DNA of 64,000 nucleotides from Lutibacter sp. B1 (GCF_012524075.1 NZ_JAAZUI010000009.1:57263-121262); one strand, 5' to 3'; shown: positions 8,946 to 19,089, counted from the stretch's first letter. Numbers and translations: made by a program. The notes: generated by a model from the sequence alone, not told the origin.

Positions 8946-9756
8946 CGCTTTAGATTCTATAAATTTAGAAGAAAACCATTTATCCATCCAACTTAGTTTG
9001 GATGGATTTTCTTTTTGTATTTATAACAAAATAGAAGATGAGGTTAATGCTTTGGGCATTTATAAATTTGAAAATAGTTCAATTTCTCCATACAAACACT
9101 TAGAATTAGTTGAAGAATTATATTTGTCTGAAGAATTATTACAAAAAAAATACAATTCAGTTAGTGTAACACACTTCAATAATTTAGTAACTCAGGTACC
9201 ACGTCCGTTTTTTGATAAAAATAATTTAACCGAATATTTACAATATACCGTTAAAGTACTTGAAAACGATTTTATTTCATACGATGAAATAGCAAATTCT
9301 GAAATTATTAATGTGTATATTCCTTATGTGAATATTAATAATTTTTTGTTAGATAAATATGGCTCTTTTATATACAAACACTCTTCAACCGTTTTAATTG
9401 AAAAACTACTAAACCAATATAAAAATTCAGAAAATGATTATTGCTTTGTTAATGTTACAAATACACATTTTGAAATTGTTGTTTTAAAAAATAAAAAATT
9501 AGAACTATTTAACTGTTTTAGTTTTACTACCAAAGAAGATTTTATTTACTATATATTATTTATAGCCGAACAATTAAATTTAAATCCTGAAGAATTTCAA
9601 TTGGTTTTATTGGGTGATATTGAAAAAAAATCAGAATTGTACACAATTCTATACCAATACGTTAGAAATATATCATTTTACACACCAACCAAATTTTATC
9701 CAATTTTAAAAGATATTTCAACTCATTCCAATTTCACTTTACTAAATCAATTATAA
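8914..9756 (+). CDS. DUF3822 family protein, probable actin-like fold
   Basis: The 280-residue protein starts inside the 3' end of the preceding gene. The body begins near NHLSIQLSLDGFSFCIYN and ends with a second half (YCFVNVTNTHFEIVVLKN, then a helix and VLLGDIE) that looks like the second lobe of an actin-like (ASKHA) ATPase, as in PilM/GspL proteins. DUF3822 genes commonly lie directly upstream of rsmD in Bacteroidetes, as here (4-base gap). I recall structural work assigning an actin-like fold to this family; no clear ATP-binding motif can be read. Function unknown. Confidence 0.8.
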   Translation: MIKEIKKIRNNALDSINLEENHLSIQLSLDGFSFCIYNKIEDEVNALGIYKFENSSISPYKHLELVEELYLSEELLQKKYNSVSVTHFNNLVTQVPRPFFDKNNLTEYLQYTVKVLENDFISYDEIANSEIINVYIPYVNINNFLLDKYGSFIYKHSSTVLIEKLLNQYKNSENDYCFVNVTNTHFEIVVLKNKKLELFNCFSFTTKEDFIYYILFIAEQLNLNPEEFQLVLLGDIEKKSELYTILYQYVRNISFYTPTKFYPILKDISTHSNFTLLNQL

Positions 9757-9760
9757 AATT

Positions 9761-10321
9761 ATGCGTATTATTTCAGGAAAATTTAAAAGTAAACGCATAC
9801 AAGCTCCCAAAAACTTACCGGTGAGACCCACAACTGATATGGCTAAAGAAGCTTTATTCAATATACTTAATAATTTATATCACTTTAATGATTTAAATAT
9901 TCTGGATTTATTCTCAGGAACCGGAAATATTAGCTATGAGTTTGCTTCAAGAGGAACAGAAAATATAACCGCTGTTGATGCACATTTTGGATGTATAAAA
10001 TTTATAAATAAAATTTCACAAGAATTGGATTTGAATATCAATACTATTAAAAGTGATGTATTCAAGTTTTTAGAAAAAACCAATACTACATACGATGTTA
10101 TTTTTGCCGACCCACCTTACGATTTTGAGATTGAAAAGTTTGAAAGTATTGTAAAACTGGTTTTTGAAAATAACCTATTGAATGATGAAGGAATATTGAT
10201 TATTGAACATTCCAAATACACAAAATTTGATTCTAATAAACATTTAAGTTATCAAAAAAAATATGGTGGAAATATGTTCAGTTTTTTTGAAAAATCTACT
10301 GATAAAGAAGAATTAGAGTAA
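9761..10321 (+). CDS. rsmD: 16S rRNA (guanine966-N2)-methyltransferase RsmD
   Basis: A 186-residue class I SAM methyltransferase. It begins with the typical [13 protein letters not shown] and [23 protein letters not shown] is the SAM-binding motif I and DPPY is the catalytic motif IV. It methylates G966 of 16S rRNA. Its 3' end overlaps the convergent MoxR gene by nine bases. Confidence 0.93.
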   Translation: MRIISGKFKSKRIQAPKNLPVRPTTDMAKEALFNILNNLYHFNDLNILDLFSGTGNISYEFASRGTENITAVDAHFGCIKFINKISQELDLNINTIKSDVFKFLEKTNTTYDVIFADPPYDFEIEKFESIVKLVFENNLLNDEGILIIEHSKYTKFDSNKHLSYQKKYGGNMFSFFEKSTDKEELE

Positions 10322-11266
10322 CGATTTTATCACCTGTTCTTCAGTAATTCCTTCCGCTTCAGCTTTATAATTTTTAACAATTCTATGCCTTAAAATTGAA
10401 TATGCTACTGCTTGCACATCTTCAATATCAGGCGAATATTTTTCGTTAACTGCCGCATTGGCTTTTGCTGCTAAAATTAAGTTTTGAGAGGCTCTTGGTC
10501 CTGCTCCCCAATCAATATAATTATTTACAATTTCTGGAGCATTAGGAGTGTTAGGTCTAGTTTTAGATACCAAGTTTACAGCATATTCAATTACATTATC
10601 GGCTACCGGAATACGTCTTATTAAATGTTGAAAATTATTGATCTCCTCAGCTGAAAGTAACGGATTAACAATTGCTGTTTCGTCATTTGTTGTACTTTTC
10701 ACCACATCAACTTCTTCTTTAAAACTTGGATAGTCCAAATAAATAGAAAACATAAATCTATCTAATTGTGCCTCCGGCAAAGGATATGTTCCTTCCTGTT
10801 CTATAGGATTTTGTGTGGCTAGTACAAAAAATGGTTTTGCTAATTTATAGTGATGACCGGCAACAGTAACAGAACGTTCTTGCATAGCTTCTAATAAGGC
10901 CGCTTGAGTTTTTGGAGGTGTTCTGTTAATTTCATCGGCTAAAATAATATTACTGAAAATTGGTCCTTTTATAAATTTAAAGTGATTTGTTTCATCTAAA
11001 ATTTCACTTCCCAATATATCTGATGGCATTAAATCGGGTGTAAACTGAATCCGTTTAAAGTCTAAACCCAAAGTTTGAGCAATGGTATGTACCATTAATG
11101 TTTTAGCCAAACCCGGCACACCTATTAATAGTGAATGACCTCCACTTAAAATTGAAAGTAAAATATGATCTACAGCTTCGTTTTGTCCAATTATTACTTT
11201 TGCAATTTCTTGCTTTAGAAGTTTATGCTTTTTAGCTAATTCTTTTAATGCTGCTACATCAGACAT
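10313..11266 (-). CDS. MoxR-family AAA+ ATPase
   Basis: A 317-residue ATPase with Walker A GVPGLAKT, Walker [24 protein letters not shown], sensor [19 protein letters not shown], and the arginine-finger region of the MoxR subfamily. MoxR ATPases act with VWA-domain proteins as chaperones for metal or envelope complexes. No VWA gene is next to it. Instead it is the last gene of an operon with three SurA-like chaperones (gap 3 bases), which points to an envelope-folding role, inferred from context. Confidence 0.92.
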   Translation of the reverse strand: MSDVAALKELAKKHKLLKQEIAKVIIGQNEAVDHILLSILSGGHSLLIGVPGLAKTLMVHTIAQTLGLDFKRIQFTPDLMPSDILGSEILDETNHFKFIKGPIFSNIILADEINRTPPKTQAALLEAMQERSVTVAGHHYKLAKPFFVLATQNPIEQEGTYPLPEAQLDRFMFSIYLDYPSFKEEVDVVKSTTNDETAIVNPLLSAEEINNFQHLIRRIPVADNVIEYAVNLVSKTRPNTPNAPEIVNNYIDWGAGPRASQNLILAAKANAAVNEKYSPDIEDVQAVAYSILRHRIVKNYKAEAEGITEEQVIKSLL

Positions 11267-11269
11267 ATA

Positions 11270-12628
11270 TTATTCCTTTTTCCAGTTATGCTTAAAATTA
11301 CAAGTTTTAAAATCTTTATTAATTTTTATATAGGTATCTTGAATTTTTTCTTCAACCCATTTTTCTATGGTTTCTTCTTGTTTCTTTTGAAGTGTTAATT
11401 CTTGAATTTTTTCATAATCTTTTGTGAAATCAGCAGTATGTGCATCAGTTTTACTTTTTAACAAAATCATTTTAAACATTTTAGATTCTCCCCTAATTTC
11501 ATCGTAATAAGGTTCCGTAATTTCACCTGCTTTTAAATTACTAACTCTTGCGTATAAGTTAGGATCCATTCTTGTTAAATCAAAATGTGTATCGTTTGTT
11601 TGTGGATTTAATATTAAGCCTTTGTTAAGTCTGGTTTCTTTATCATCAGAATATTTTACAACTGCTTCTTCAAAAGTAATTTCTCCTTTTAAAATTTGCT
11701 CCCGAACTTTTTCCAATTCAGCTTTTGCAGCATCTAATTCTTCCTGACTAATTTTTGGTTGAATCAAAATATGACGTACATCTCTTTCTTGTCCTTTTAT
11801 TTTTTCAACTTGTAGGATATGGTATCCAAAACCAGATTCAAAAGGTTCTGAGATTTCTCCTTCATCTAAACTAAATGCAACTTCTTTAAATTCTTTGATA
11901 AAACCACTTTCACGAGTTAATGTATACTTACCTCCTGCTCCCGGACCGTTTCCTGCTGCGGAAGGATCGTCAGAACTTATAATTGCTTTTAATCTAAAAC
12001 TATATCCATCTTCAATTTCTTTCTTTATTTCTTTCAATTTTTCAATAACTCTGTTCGTTTCTTCTTCTGAAGGTTTCAATGTTCTAACAATTTGAGCCAT
12101 TTCAATTTCGGCACTAAACTCCGGCAAATTATTGTCTTTTTCAAGATTTTTAAAATACGTTCTTACCTCTTCTGGAGTTACATCAATCTTTTCGGTAATA
12201 CTGGCTCTTTCTTTCTGAATTAACAGTTGTTCTTTCTGAATATCAAACAATTCTTTTCTCAAATCTTCTTCATCATTAAAACCGTACATACTAACTACTT
12301 TTTCAATAGTACCTAATTGCTGTGTAAAATAAGCTATATTACGTTCAACTTCAGAGTTTATATCGGCATCTGGTGCAACAATACTATCAACCACCGCGTG
12401 ATGAGCAATGAGTTTTTGAGTCATAATTTCTTCAAGAATTTCACAATTGGTAATATCAATTTTACCCTCAGTACGTTGTTGCAATTCTTTTTTAAATTTA
12501 TCAATATCAGAATCTAAAACTATATTTTTACCTACCACTACTGCTACTCCATCAACTTTAATTCTCTCTTGTGCGTTTATTCCTATAAAAAATAATAGAA
12601 ATGCTACTGCAATTATATTTTGCTTCAT
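11270..12628 (-). CDS. SurA-like periplasmic peptidyl-prolyl isomerase/chaperone
   Basis: I place the start at 12628, not at the upstream in-frame ATG at 12670. The 12628 start gives a clean signal peptide, MKQNIIAVAFLLFFIGINAQ, and a one-base gap to the preceding gene. The mature protein (452 residues in all) has a SurA N-terminal helical region and two parvulin (PPIC) domains, the first ending ESGFGYHILQVEK and the second beginning RDVRHILIQ. It should chaperone outer membrane proteins in the periplasm. Confidence 0.9.
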   Translation of the reverse strand: MKQNIIAVAFLLFFIGINAQERIKVDGVAVVVGKNIVLDSDIDKFKKELQQRTEGKIDITNCEILEEIMTQKLIAHHAVVDSIVAPDADINSEVERNIAYFTQQLGTIEKVVSMYGFNDEEDLRKELFDIQKEQLLIQKERASITEKIDVTPEEVRTYFKNLEKDNNLPEFSAEIEMAQIVRTLKPSEEETNRVIEKLKEIKKEIEDGYSFRLKAIISSDDPSAAGNGPGAGGKYTLTRESGFIKEFKEVAFSLDEGEISEPFESGFGYHILQVEKIKGQERDVRHILIQPKISQEELDAAKAELEKVREQILKGEITFEEAVVKYSDDKETRLNKGLILNPQTNDTHFDLTRMDPNLYARVSNLKAGEITEPYYDEIRGESKMFKMILLKSKTDAHTADFTKDYEKIQELTLQKKQEETIEKWVEEKIQDTYIKINKDFKTCNFKHNWKKE

Positions 12629-12629
12629 T

Positions 12630-13478
12630 TTAATAAATTTCAAATTGTTCTTTTTTATTTGCATCATCAATTAGTGTTTCTTCAATATTTCTTAATAATA
12701 ATAATTTACGTTGGTGCAGAATCATTTGTTTAATAGTTGGCGTAATGTAGCTTTTTGGAGCAATTTCATTTCTTTGCAGCACCTGTTTAACAGTCACCAA
12801 ATATAAGCTTAATGAGTCTTCTTTTTGAATAAAATTCTCTTTTTTTAACAAGTCGTTTTTATCAATTGTTTTAAAAATTGGTATTTCGGCTATTAAATCG
12901 CTGTATTTAACCCAAATTGAGTCGTTTAAATGATGTGATTTTAAAAATAATTCTTTCGCCTTTAAACTATCCATATCTTCCTTTTTTGAAGATTTAAACA
13001 GTTTTATAAGTTCTTTTTGATTTAGAACATTTTTACCTATTTTTATGTATCGAAGTTTAACTAACTCTTCGTTCAGTTTAAAGTTATTACCGTTTTCTGA
13101 ATAGAACTTATCAATATCATTACTTGTTATTACAGTATCTAAATATTGCTTTACAACGGCTTCTTTGTATGAGTTAATATATAAATCTTCTCTGTATTTT
13201 TTTACAAGTCCTTCAAATTCAACACTTTTATTCTCTAAATTAATTTGTGCCTTATCTAATAATAATTGCTGCTTAATCCAATTGTTTATATAGCTTTTTG
13301 TAAGTAAAATACTATCCTGTTGCGTAGCACCTTTTGTAAAAATATTTTTTAGATCATCTTTATACAAATAAGTATCATTAACTCTGGCTACAGGTTCTCG
13401 CGTATCACTTTTTATTGTAAAATAATCACACGATTGTAATAATAACAATGCTGTTATATAATAAAATATTTTTTTCAA
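12630..13478 (-). CDS. SurA-like lipoprotein without recognisable parvulin domain
   Basis: A 282-residue protein with a lipoprotein signal (lipobox LLQSC, Cys16). The N-terminal region VARVNDTYLYKDDL resembles the start of SurA/PrsA chaperones. The rest is helical and charged, and I do not see the conserved parvulin core (GxxxxxHIL). It lies between two PPIC-domain genes, with gaps of 1 and 5 bases. It is probably a membrane-anchored chaperone partner; catalytic isomerase activity is doubtful. Confidence 0.82.
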   Translation of the reverse strand: MKKIFYYITALLLLQSCDYFTIKSDTREPVARVNDTYLYKDDLKNIFTKGATQQDSILLTKSYINNWIKQQLLLDKAQINLENKSVEFEGLVKKYREDLYINSYKEAVVKQYLDTVITSNDIDKFYSENGNNFKLNEELVKLRYIKIGKNVLNQKELIKLFKSSKKEDMDSLKAKELFLKSHHLNDSIWVKYSDLIAEIPIFKTIDKNDLLKKENFIQKEDSLSLYLVTVKQVLQRNEIAPKSYITPTIKQMILHQRKLLLLRNIEETLIDDANKKEQFEIY

Positions 13479-13483
13479 TAGTA

Positions 13484-15085
13484 TTAAATTTTTAAGTTTA
13501 AAATATGGTCTTTCACTTTAGTATTAAATGTTATCTCATATTTTTCTCTAAGTTGTTTTACTAGTTTTTGCTCTAAATAATTTTGATAATCAACAAGTAC
13601 AGTTCCTTTAATTGTCTCCAATTCTCGATTATGATACTTTTTGCTGTTTTTTTTATAAAATGCATCAATATTTATGGTATCTTTAGACTTATTCCATACT
13701 TTATTTTCCAATAAATCAAAAAGTAACAATCCTTCTTTAAATTCATTTAAAACGGTCGCATATTCGGTATTCGTAAATTCAATATTCTCTTTATAATAAT
13801 TTAGAACTTCTTGTTCTTTAAAATTATTAAAAGCCTGTTTTACTGAATTGAATCGATTTTTTTTCAAAAAATTTATAAATTGATTTTGAGTTATTACCTT
13901 TCCATTTATAGTAAGTAATTTTTTATCAAATTTATGTGAATTCAGTTTCCAATCATCAACTTCAAATTGATGCAACGCTTTTTCATTTACAGCAACATTA
14001 TATTGTTTTAATAACTTATTTGTTAATGACTTGCCTATTAAATTAGAACGGCTATCTCTTTCTACTTTTTGATTTAAACCTACTTCCATAACCTCAAAAC
14101 TTTCAACTGGGTATTTTTTTAATAACTTAACAATATGCCAGCCAAATTGTGTTTTAAAAGGTTGAGAGATTTCTCCTTCTTCTTTTAACGAGAAAGCAAT
14201 ATTTGAAAATTCGTCAACCATTTGCCCAGCACTAAACCTGTTTAGTTTTCCTCCATTAACAGCACTGGCCTTATCATCTGAAATAATTTTAGCCAAACTT
14301 GTAAATTCTACTTGATTCTTTTTTAATACTGAATAAATTGAATCTATCTTTTTTTTTGAAACTACATCGTCTCCTTTAAGCATTATATGTGCTACTTCTA
14401 CTTCACCTTTAGAATCTCTAACATCAAAAACCTTTAAAATATGATACCCAAATTTAGTTCTAAAAGGCATTGAAACCGTATTTACCTGAGTTGAATACGC
14501 AACATTTTCAAATTCATAAATCATTTGAAAAGCCGTAAAATAACCTAAATCTCCTCCATTTTGTTGCACACTTGGATCTTGCGAATATTTTTTAGCAATT
14601 TTAACAAAATCATTTCCTTGCAAAATTAAATTTCTAGCTTCAATAAGTTTATTATACGCCGCTAAAGTGTCTGCAGGTGTAGCTTCCGGTTTTAAAAAAA
14701 TAAGTATATGGCTGGCTTTAACTTCTTTTTTAAGTCTATCATATGCCTCTTTAGCTAGTTTTTTTGTTGTTTCATTATCCTTTAAAAAAGAATTAATCAG
14801 ATTATTTTTATAGCTTTTAAACTCTTTTTTAAATTTTGGTAGTGTATCCAGTCCAAGTTCTTTAGCTTCTTTAACTTTAAGTTTGTAATCTACAAATAAG
14901 TCTAAATAACTTTTAATTGTTATTGTTGAATCAGAAACTAAGTGTACATTTTTTTTATAAACATTAATAAATTCTTGTGCATAAAAAGGTTCATTATCAA
15001 TTGTAAATAATACTTCTTGTTTTTCTTGAGAAAAGGTTTTAGTTATAAAAAAAAGAAAAGCTATCAATAAATATTTAAACCTCAT
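13484..15085 (-). CDS. Periplasmic peptidyl-prolyl isomerase with two parvulin domains
   Basis: A 533-residue protein with signal peptide ending FSQ. SurA-like helices (about residues 25-110) precede a first PPIC domain (ASHILIFLKP to FGYHILKVFDV) and a second (VAHIMLKGDD to FGWHIVKLLKK). A long C-terminal helical domain of about 180 residues follows. It is the first gene of the four-gene operon that ends with MoxR. Expected role: folding and escort of outer membrane proteins. Confidence 0.9.
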   Translation of the reverse strand: MRFKYLLIAFLFFITKTFSQEKQEVLFTIDNEPFYAQEFINVYKKNVHLVSDSTITIKSYLDLFVDYKLKVKEAKELGLDTLPKFKKEFKSYKNNLINSFLKDNETTKKLAKEAYDRLKKEVKASHILIFLKPEATPADTLAAYNKLIEARNLILQGNDFVKIAKKYSQDPSVQQNGGDLGYFTAFQMIYEFENVAYSTQVNTVSMPFRTKFGYHILKVFDVRDSKGEVEVAHIMLKGDDVVSKKKIDSIYSVLKKNQVEFTSLAKIISDDKASAVNGGKLNRFSAGQMVDEFSNIAFSLKEEGEISQPFKTQFGWHIVKLLKKYPVESFEVMEVGLNQKVERDSRSNLIGKSLTNKLLKQYNVAVNEKALHQFEVDDWKLNSHKFDKKLLTINGKVITQNQFINFLKKNRFNSVKQAFNNFKEQEVLNYYKENIEFTNTEYATVLNEFKEGLLLFDLLENKVWNKSKDTINIDAFYKKNSKKYHNRELETIKGTVLVDYQNYLEQKLVKQLREKYEITFNTKVKDHILNLKI

Positions 15086-15190
15086 AAAGTAATAATTTCA
15101 GTCTTAAAAATAACAAAAAGGAATCACATTAAGTCTACTTAAAAAACGCTGCAATTTATTTTTTATTTTTTAAACAAGTTGTTAAAGGAA

Positions 15191-15475
15191 TCACAAAGAA
15201 ATAATGCCTTCAATTTTTTCGGCTTCCATATATTTTACAATAATATCATCAGCTTTTTTCATAACTACCAATATTGAAACACTTGTATATTTTCCTGTTT
15301 TAGAAGAAGTTTTATTAATAACTGCACCTGTATGATCAAACAATTTTTCAATCTGATTAATTCTTTCTTCATCCGCAGGAACAATAAATTTAAAAAGGTA
15401 TTTTGCAGGAAAAGAAGTATCCTTTTTTAATTTTTTTTTCAGTTTTTTATAAAATTGTGCTCTGTTATCCATCAT
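15191..15475 (-). CDS. DUF493 (YbeD-like) family protein
   Basis: A 94-residue protein with a ferredoxin-like domain: the core FPAKYLFKFIVPADEERI and TGKYTSVSILVVMKKADDII fits DUF493, whose E. coli member YbeD is small and of uncertain function. Either of two adjacent ATG codons (15475, 15472) may be the start. It is divergent from an ATPase gene, with 115 bases between. Confidence 0.8.
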   Translation of the reverse strand: MMDNRAQFYKKLKKKLKKDTSFPAKYLFKFIVPADEERINQIEKLFDHTGAVINKTSSKTGKYTSVSILVVMKKADDIIVKYMEAEKIEGIISL

Positions 15476-15578
15476 AATATTTTAAAATATAACCCTCAAA
15501 TACAATACCAGCTTTATATTGTTAATATTTAGCTGACAAAATTACATTATTATTTTTAGTATAATTTACCGAATAACT

Positions 15579-15586
15579 TATTTTTG
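15579..15586 (+). promoter_or_regulatory. Promoter -7 element very close to the ATPase start (possible leaderless mRNA)
   Basis: TATTTTTG matches TAnnTTTG and ends only four bases before the ATG at 15591. If used, transcription would start at or within a few bases of the start codon. Confidence 0.4.
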
Positions 15587-15590
15587 CTAT

Positions 15591-16124
15591 ATGCAAAAAA
15601 AAATAGTGATAACCGGAGGTCCTGGAACGGGCAAGTCTACTGTAATTGAAGAGTTAATAAAACGAAATTATGCTTGTATGCCGGAAATTTCGAGAGAAGT
15701 TACTTTAAATGCTAAAAAAAAGGGTATTGAGCAACTATTTTTAACAAAACCCTTACTTTTTAGTGAATTATTATTAGAAGGTAGAGTAAATCAATATATT
15801 GAATCTGAAACAAAAAATAACAATATCGTTTTTTTTGATCGAGGGATTCCTGATGTACACGCTTATATGAATTATATTAGTATTGACTACCCTTCAACCT
15901 ATATTCATAAAAGTAATATATACCGTTATACTCATATTTTTTTAATGCCTCCTTGGGAAGAAATTTATATTTCAGATAATGAACGTTATGAAAATTTTGA
16001 ACAAGCTCTTGCAATTCACAATCATTTAGAGCGCACCTATAAACAACTTAATTATAGTATTACTGAAGTTCCTACGGGAACTGTAGAATTTAGAGCCGAT
16101 TTTATTTTAGAGTGTATTAAATAA
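15591..16124 (+). CDS. AAA_28-type P-loop ATPase/kinase
   Basis: A 177-residue protein with P-loop GGPGTGKST (about residues 9-17), EISREV, and a Walker B-like VFFDRGIPD. It resembles the NadR-like/AAA_28 group of small ATPases. Substrate unknown; a nucleotide or small-molecule kinase is possible. Its last base is the first base of recQ, so the two are translationally coupled. Confidence 0.82.
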   Translation: MQKKIVITGGPGTGKSTVIEELIKRNYACMPEISREVTLNAKKKGIEQLFLTKPLLFSELLLEGRVNQYIESETKNNNIVFFDRGIPDVHAYMNYISIDYPSTYIHKSNIYRYTHIFLMPPWEEIYISDNERYENFEQALAIHNHLERTYKQLNYSITEVPTGTVEFRADFILECIK

Positions 16125-18019
16125 TGAATACGCCTTTAGAAATACTAAAAAAATACTGGAATCACAACCATTTTAGAGAAACGCAAGAAGAAATTATTTC
16201 TTCCGTTCTAAACAAAGAACATACTATTGTTTTACTGCCAACCGGAGGAGGAAAATCACTTTGCTACCAAATACCTTCGTTAATTTTAGACGGAGTTTGT
16301 ATAGTTATTTCACCTTTAATTGCTTTAATTAACGATCAAGTAAACAGTTTAAAGGAAAAAAATATCAAAGCAATAGCTTTAACTTCTCAATTAACTGAAG
16401 ATGAAACTATTATTGCTTTTGATAATTTACAATTTGGCAATTTTAAATTCTTATATCTTTCACCTGAAAAATTACAATCATCCTTTATTCAAGAAAAGAT
16501 CAAACAACTCAATGTTTCTTTAATTGCAATTGATGAAGCGCATTGTATTTCTGAGTGGGGACACGATTTCAGGCCTTCATATCTGCAATTAAAAATTTTA
16601 AAAGACCTACAACCTAATGCCACTTTTATAGCCTTAACCGCTACAGCTACACAAAGGGTTTTAGAAGATATTCAGCATCATTTAGAATTAGACAAGCCTA
16701 GAATCTATAAACAATCCTTTCAACGAAATAATCTAAGCTATAGAGTTATTAATACTGAAGATATTTATGGCAGGCTTCTTCAAATCTTACATAAAATAAA
16801 CGCATCAGTAATTGTTTATACAAATAACAGAAAACAAACCAAAGAAGTAGCTAAGTTTTTACATAAAAATAATTTTAAAAGCAGTTTTTACCATGGTGGT
16901 TTATCTACTATTGAAAAAACCAACGCATACAATAAATGGATGAACGATGAAACTCCAATTATGGTAGCAACAAACGCTTTTGGAATGGGTATTGACAAAC
17001 CAAACGTAAGAGCTGTGATTCACATCAATACTCCAGACAGTATAGAAAATTATATACAAGAAGCAGGTAGAGCAGGTAGAGATGGCAAAGTATCACATTC
17101 AATAATTTTAAGCAATAATTCGGCTTTATTTGAAACGGAGAATAGGTTTACATCTAATTTGGCTGACACAAAATTTGCGAAAAAAGTTTACAATCATTTA
17201 AATCAATTTTATAGTATTTCTTTAGGTGAAATTCCAAATGAAAAGTTCGGCTTCTCATTGCAAGAATTTTGTGCTACTTACAACCTAAACTTGCTAAAAA
17301 CTTATAATGCTATCAAAATTTTAGAACGAGAAGGAATTATTTTATTAGACGAAAATTACACTAAGAAATCTTCTTTAAAATTTATTGTGAGCAATGCCTA
17401 TATCTTCAATTATATTGAAAATAAACCTTCTAAAAGTATTTTAATTAAACTGATACTACGAAGTTATGGTGGAATTTTTGACCATTATACCATAATTAAT
17501 GAATATTCACTTGCCAAAAAATTAAACATTCGTAAAAATGAAATTATCAATCAATTAACCAACTTGCATAACAATGGAATTATTGATTATAAACATGAAA
17601 ATACCACATCAAAACTGTATTTTTTAGTACCCAGAGAAGATGATTATACCATTAACAGAATTTCAAAAGATATTGAAAAACAAAACAATTTAAAATACGA
17701 TAAATTACGATCAGTTATAACCTATATAAAAAATAACGATACTTGTAGAAATACTCAACTGCTCTATTATTTTGACGAATTTATCTCTAAACCTTGTGGT
17801 AAATGTGATGTTTGTTTGGATAAAAAATCAAAAAAAACTTCACCAAAAAATATTTCAGAAAAAATTATTCAACTCTTAAAAGAAAAACAGCTTAGATCAC
17901 AAGACATAGTTTCACAATTGAATTATTCTGAAACAGAAGTTTTAAATTCATTAAAAATATTATTAGAAAAAAACAAAATAGCCATAACTTCGCAAAATAA
18001 ATTTAAACTTAACTTTTGA
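16124..18019 (+). CDS. recQ: ATP-dependent DNA helicase RecQ
   Basis: A 631-residue SF2 helicase. Walker A is LPTGGGKSLCYQIP (about residue 40), motif II is IDEAHCISEWGHDFRP, and motif VI is QEAGRAGRDG. The RQC zinc site uses C in TCRNTQ and CGKCDVC. A C-terminal winged-helix-like tail replaces the HRDC domain, which I cannot see. It unwinds DNA 3'-5' in repair and recombination. Start and stop overlap its neighbours by one base on each side. Confidence 0.93.
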   Translation: MNTPLEILKKYWNHNHFRETQEEIISSVLNKEHTIVLLPTGGGKSLCYQIPSLILDGVCIVISPLIALINDQVNSLKEKNIKAIALTSQLTEDETIIAFDNLQFGNFKFLYLSPEKLQSSFIQEKIKQLNVSLIAIDEAHCISEWGHDFRPSYLQLKILKDLQPNATFIALTATATQRVLEDIQHHLELDKPRIYKQSFQRNNLSYRVINTEDIYGRLLQILHKINASVIVYTNNRKQTKEVAKFLHKNNFKSSFYHGGLSTIEKTNAYNKWMNDETPIMVATNAFGMGIDKPNVRAVIHINTPDSIENYIQEAGRAGRDGKVSHSIILSNNSALFETENRFTSNLADTKFAKKVYNHLNQFYSISLGEIPNEKFGFSLQEFCATYNLNLLKTYNAIKILEREGIILLDENYTKKSSLKFIVSNAYIFNYIENKPSKSILIKLILRSYGGIFDHYTIINEYSLAKKLNIRKNEIINQLTNLHNNGIIDYKHENTTSKLYFLVPREDDYTINRISKDIEKQNNLKYDKLRSVITYIKNNDTCRNTQLLYYFDEFISKPCGKCDVCLDKKSKKTSPKNISEKIIQLLKEKQLRSQDIVSQLNYSETEVLNSLKILLEKNKIAITSQNKFKLNF

Positions 18020-18963
18020 TGAGAGATTTACGAATTGTATTTATGGGTACTCCGGATTTTGCTGTTGCAACCTTAAATGCACTTATGCAAGCTAAATATA
18101 CTATTGTTGGTGTTATTACTGCTCCAGATAAACCTGCTGGCAGAGGAAGGAAAATTCAAAAATCAGCCGTAAAAAGTTATGCTTTAGAACATAATTTAAA
18201 CATTTTACAACCTACCAATTTAAAAAGTGAAGAATTTATTACACAACTTAAAAGTTTAAATGCGAACCTTCAAATAGTTGTTGCTTTTAGAATGTTGCCT
18301 GAAATTGTTTGGAAAATGCCAAAATACGGTACCTTTAATTTACACGCTTCACTTTTACCGGATTACAGAGGTGCCGCTCCAATAAACTGGGCTATTATTA
18401 ATGGTGAAACAAAAACAGGTGTAACAACCTTTTTTATTGATGAAAAAATTGATACCGGCAATATTATTTTAAAAGAAGAAGTTAAAATTGGAGAAAATGA
18501 AATTGTGGGCGAATTACACGATAAATTAATGAAAGTTGGAAGTGAGTTAGTTGTTAAAACCGTTAAACAAATTGAGGAAAACAATGTTATTACTACTAAA
18601 CAACGTGCTGAAGAAGGTAAATTAGCTCCAAAAATATATAATGAAACCTGTCAAATAAATTGGAATGATAATTTAAATAATATTTACAATTTAATAAGAG
18701 GTCTAAATCCTTATCCTACAGCATGGACTACCTTAATAAATAATGAAGAAGAAATACAAGTTAAAATATTTGATGTAGAAAAAGAAATTATTCCACATCA
18801 ACATAAAGCAGGAACTGTTATTACATCAAAAAAAGAAATTAAAGTAGCCGTTAAAGATGGCTTTTTAAAAATTAATAGTTTAAAATTATCCGGCAAACGA
18901 AAAATGGACAGTAAAAGCCTGTTAAACGGTTTTACATTTCACGAAAATGCCATAATGCGATAA
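18019..18963 (+). CDS. fmt: Methionyl-tRNA formyltransferase
   Basis: A 314-residue protein. The ATG at 18019 overlaps the recQ stop by one base; an in-frame TTG three bases earlier is less likely. GTPDFAVATL at the N-terminus, NLHASLLPDYRGAAPINW and the formyl-binding region are the family signatures. A C-terminal domain (NPYPTAWT onward) binds tRNA. It formylates initiator Met-tRNA. Confidence 0.95.
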   Translation: MRDLRIVFMGTPDFAVATLNALMQAKYTIVGVITAPDKPAGRGRKIQKSAVKSYALEHNLNILQPTNLKSEEFITQLKSLNANLQIVVAFRMLPEIVWKMPKYGTFNLHASLLPDYRGAAPINWAIINGETKTGVTTFFIDEKIDTGNIILKEEVKIGENEIVGELHDKLMKVGSELVVKTVKQIEENNVITTKQRAEEGKLAPKIYNETCQINWNDNLNNIYNLIRGLNPYPTAWTTLINNEEEIQVKIFDVEKEIIPHQHKAGTVITSKKEIKVAVKDGFLKINSLKLSGKRKMDSKSLLNGFTFHENAIMR

Positions 18964-19089
18964 CCCTATATTTTAAAGGGGCTCTAGCGTTTTTACCTAA
19001 AACACTCCTAGGTTATTAACATTTCACATCATTTATTAACAAAAGATGCATTTTTTTTGGCAAAAACTTGCACAAACCCTTATTCCGTC

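Noticed and set aside
19056..19076. Sigma-54-like sequence upstream of HU (TTGGCAAAAACTTGCA)
   Set aside because: Only nine bases separate GG and GC instead of ten, and a normal -7/-33 promoter explains HU expression.
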